Shown: one piece after another, positions 5,603-5,960 of the stretch | Position numbering within the stretch: position 1 is the stretch's first letter | How the letters are laid out: every line of letters starts with the position of its first letter | Assembly (NCBI GenBank): GCA_018056145.1 | Contig: JAGPGE010000390.1 | Span: forward strand, 1-5,960 | Source of the DNA: Armatimonadota bacterium | GTDB lineage: Bacteria; Armatimonadota; Zipacnadia; Zipacnadales; JABUFB01 | Direction: 5' to 3' | Length of the DNA: 5,960 nt | The notes under the pieces: model-generated | Database searches by the model: none | What the model was told of the DNA's origin: nothing | The model's input: the letters and a program-made list of their open reading frames with translations, nothing else | Made by a program: the position numbers and the translations under genes

Positions 5603-5960
5603 CTACTCCGTCACGAACTCATACGCCCCGATGTCCGGCGCGTTCCCCTGCGGCCTGGGGGTGCCTGCGAAGTCCGCGTCCGTTTCCGTATCACCGGCCG
5701 CATCAATGCAGACCGAGTCGGGCCTGAGGCGCAGGTCCAGGTTCGCCACATCCACCAGCCCCGGGTCTCCGGCGATACTCCCCGGCTCTTTCGAAAACTC
5801 CTGCTGGTAGACGCCGAACTCCTCCATTGTGTAATTCCTGCCCGCAACGCTGATCATCGCTCCCTCCGCCTGGTACCACACGTTGCAGTCCATTATCAGC
5901 GCATCCATCTGTTCCCGGGTCCAGCTAGGCGCGTAGAAGGCGTTCTTCGTGGCCTCCAGG
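5603..5960 (-). CDS. C-terminus of a right-handed beta-helix protein
   Basis: The frame is open from the window edge (first full codon at 5959-5957) to a TAG at 5605-5603, showing the last 118 residues of a longer protein. The tail holds AGDPGLVDVANLDLRLRPDS, then VCIDAAGD and a final NAPDIGAYEF followed by VTE. DP.(L/F)VD..NLDLRL..DS..IDAG...DIGAYE is the usual closing block of extracellular parallel beta-helix proteins, often annotated with a choice-of-anchor Q domain, which are abundant in Planctomycetota, Lentisphaerota, Armatimonadota and similar phyla. Many such proteins are secreted, and some act on polysaccharides; the substrate here cannot be told, and the signal peptide and any catalytic residues lie outside the window. 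The ATG at 5908 is internal, since the frame continues upstream without a stop and with plausible residues. Confidence 0.8.
   Translation of the reverse strand, partial: LEATKNAFYAPSWTREQMDALIMDCNVWYQAEGAMISVAGRNYTMEEFGVYQQEFSKEPGSIAGDPGLVDVANLDLRLRPDSVCIDAAGDTETDADFAGTPRPQGNAPDIGAYEFVTE

Overview
This is a GC-rich bacterial window, probably from an uncultured lineage. The C-terminal signature of the gene on the minus strand (DIGAYEF) and the hairpin repeats at the left edge are features I associate with Armatimonadota, Planctomycetota and neighbouring metagenome-derived phyla. That placement is inference from memory; no marker in the window fixes the phylum.

Layout. Positions 1-536 hold no convincing gene. 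They contain a well-formed leftward promoter (minus strand, 50-79), an isolated long hairpin (112-166), a composite inverted-repeat element of three GC-rich hairpins (191-366), and palindromes just ahead of the first gene. Then come, all on the plus strand: ispH (537-1382), the last enzyme of MEP isoprenoid synthesis; a consensus-like promoter (TTGACT-16-TATAAT, 1414-1441) followed by about 240 bases of potentially structured leader; a small CxxC protein of unknown function (1688-1951); a nine-helix membrane protein with the paired aspartates of presenilin/signal-peptide-peptidase proteases (1962-2840); and leuS (2946-5429), leucyl-tRNA synthetase. Two strong nested hairpins (5470-5515 and 5527-5560) separate leuS from a convergent gene on the minus strand (5603 to beyond 5960). 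That gene encodes the C-terminus of a probable secreted right-handed beta-helix protein.

How the parts relate. ispH and leuS are housekeeping enzymes of unrelated pathways. The small CxxC protein and the membrane protein are only 10 bases apart and probably cotranscribed from the 1414-1441 promoter, perhaps with read-through into leuS 105 bases later. The most interesting content is the presenilin-like protein: an aspartate in one helix (D145), GLGD in the next (D197), and a PLLP stretch in the expected place of the presenilin PAL motif. This family is well known in eukaryotes and archaea and much less so in bacteria. The repeat cluster at the left edge is the second point of interest.
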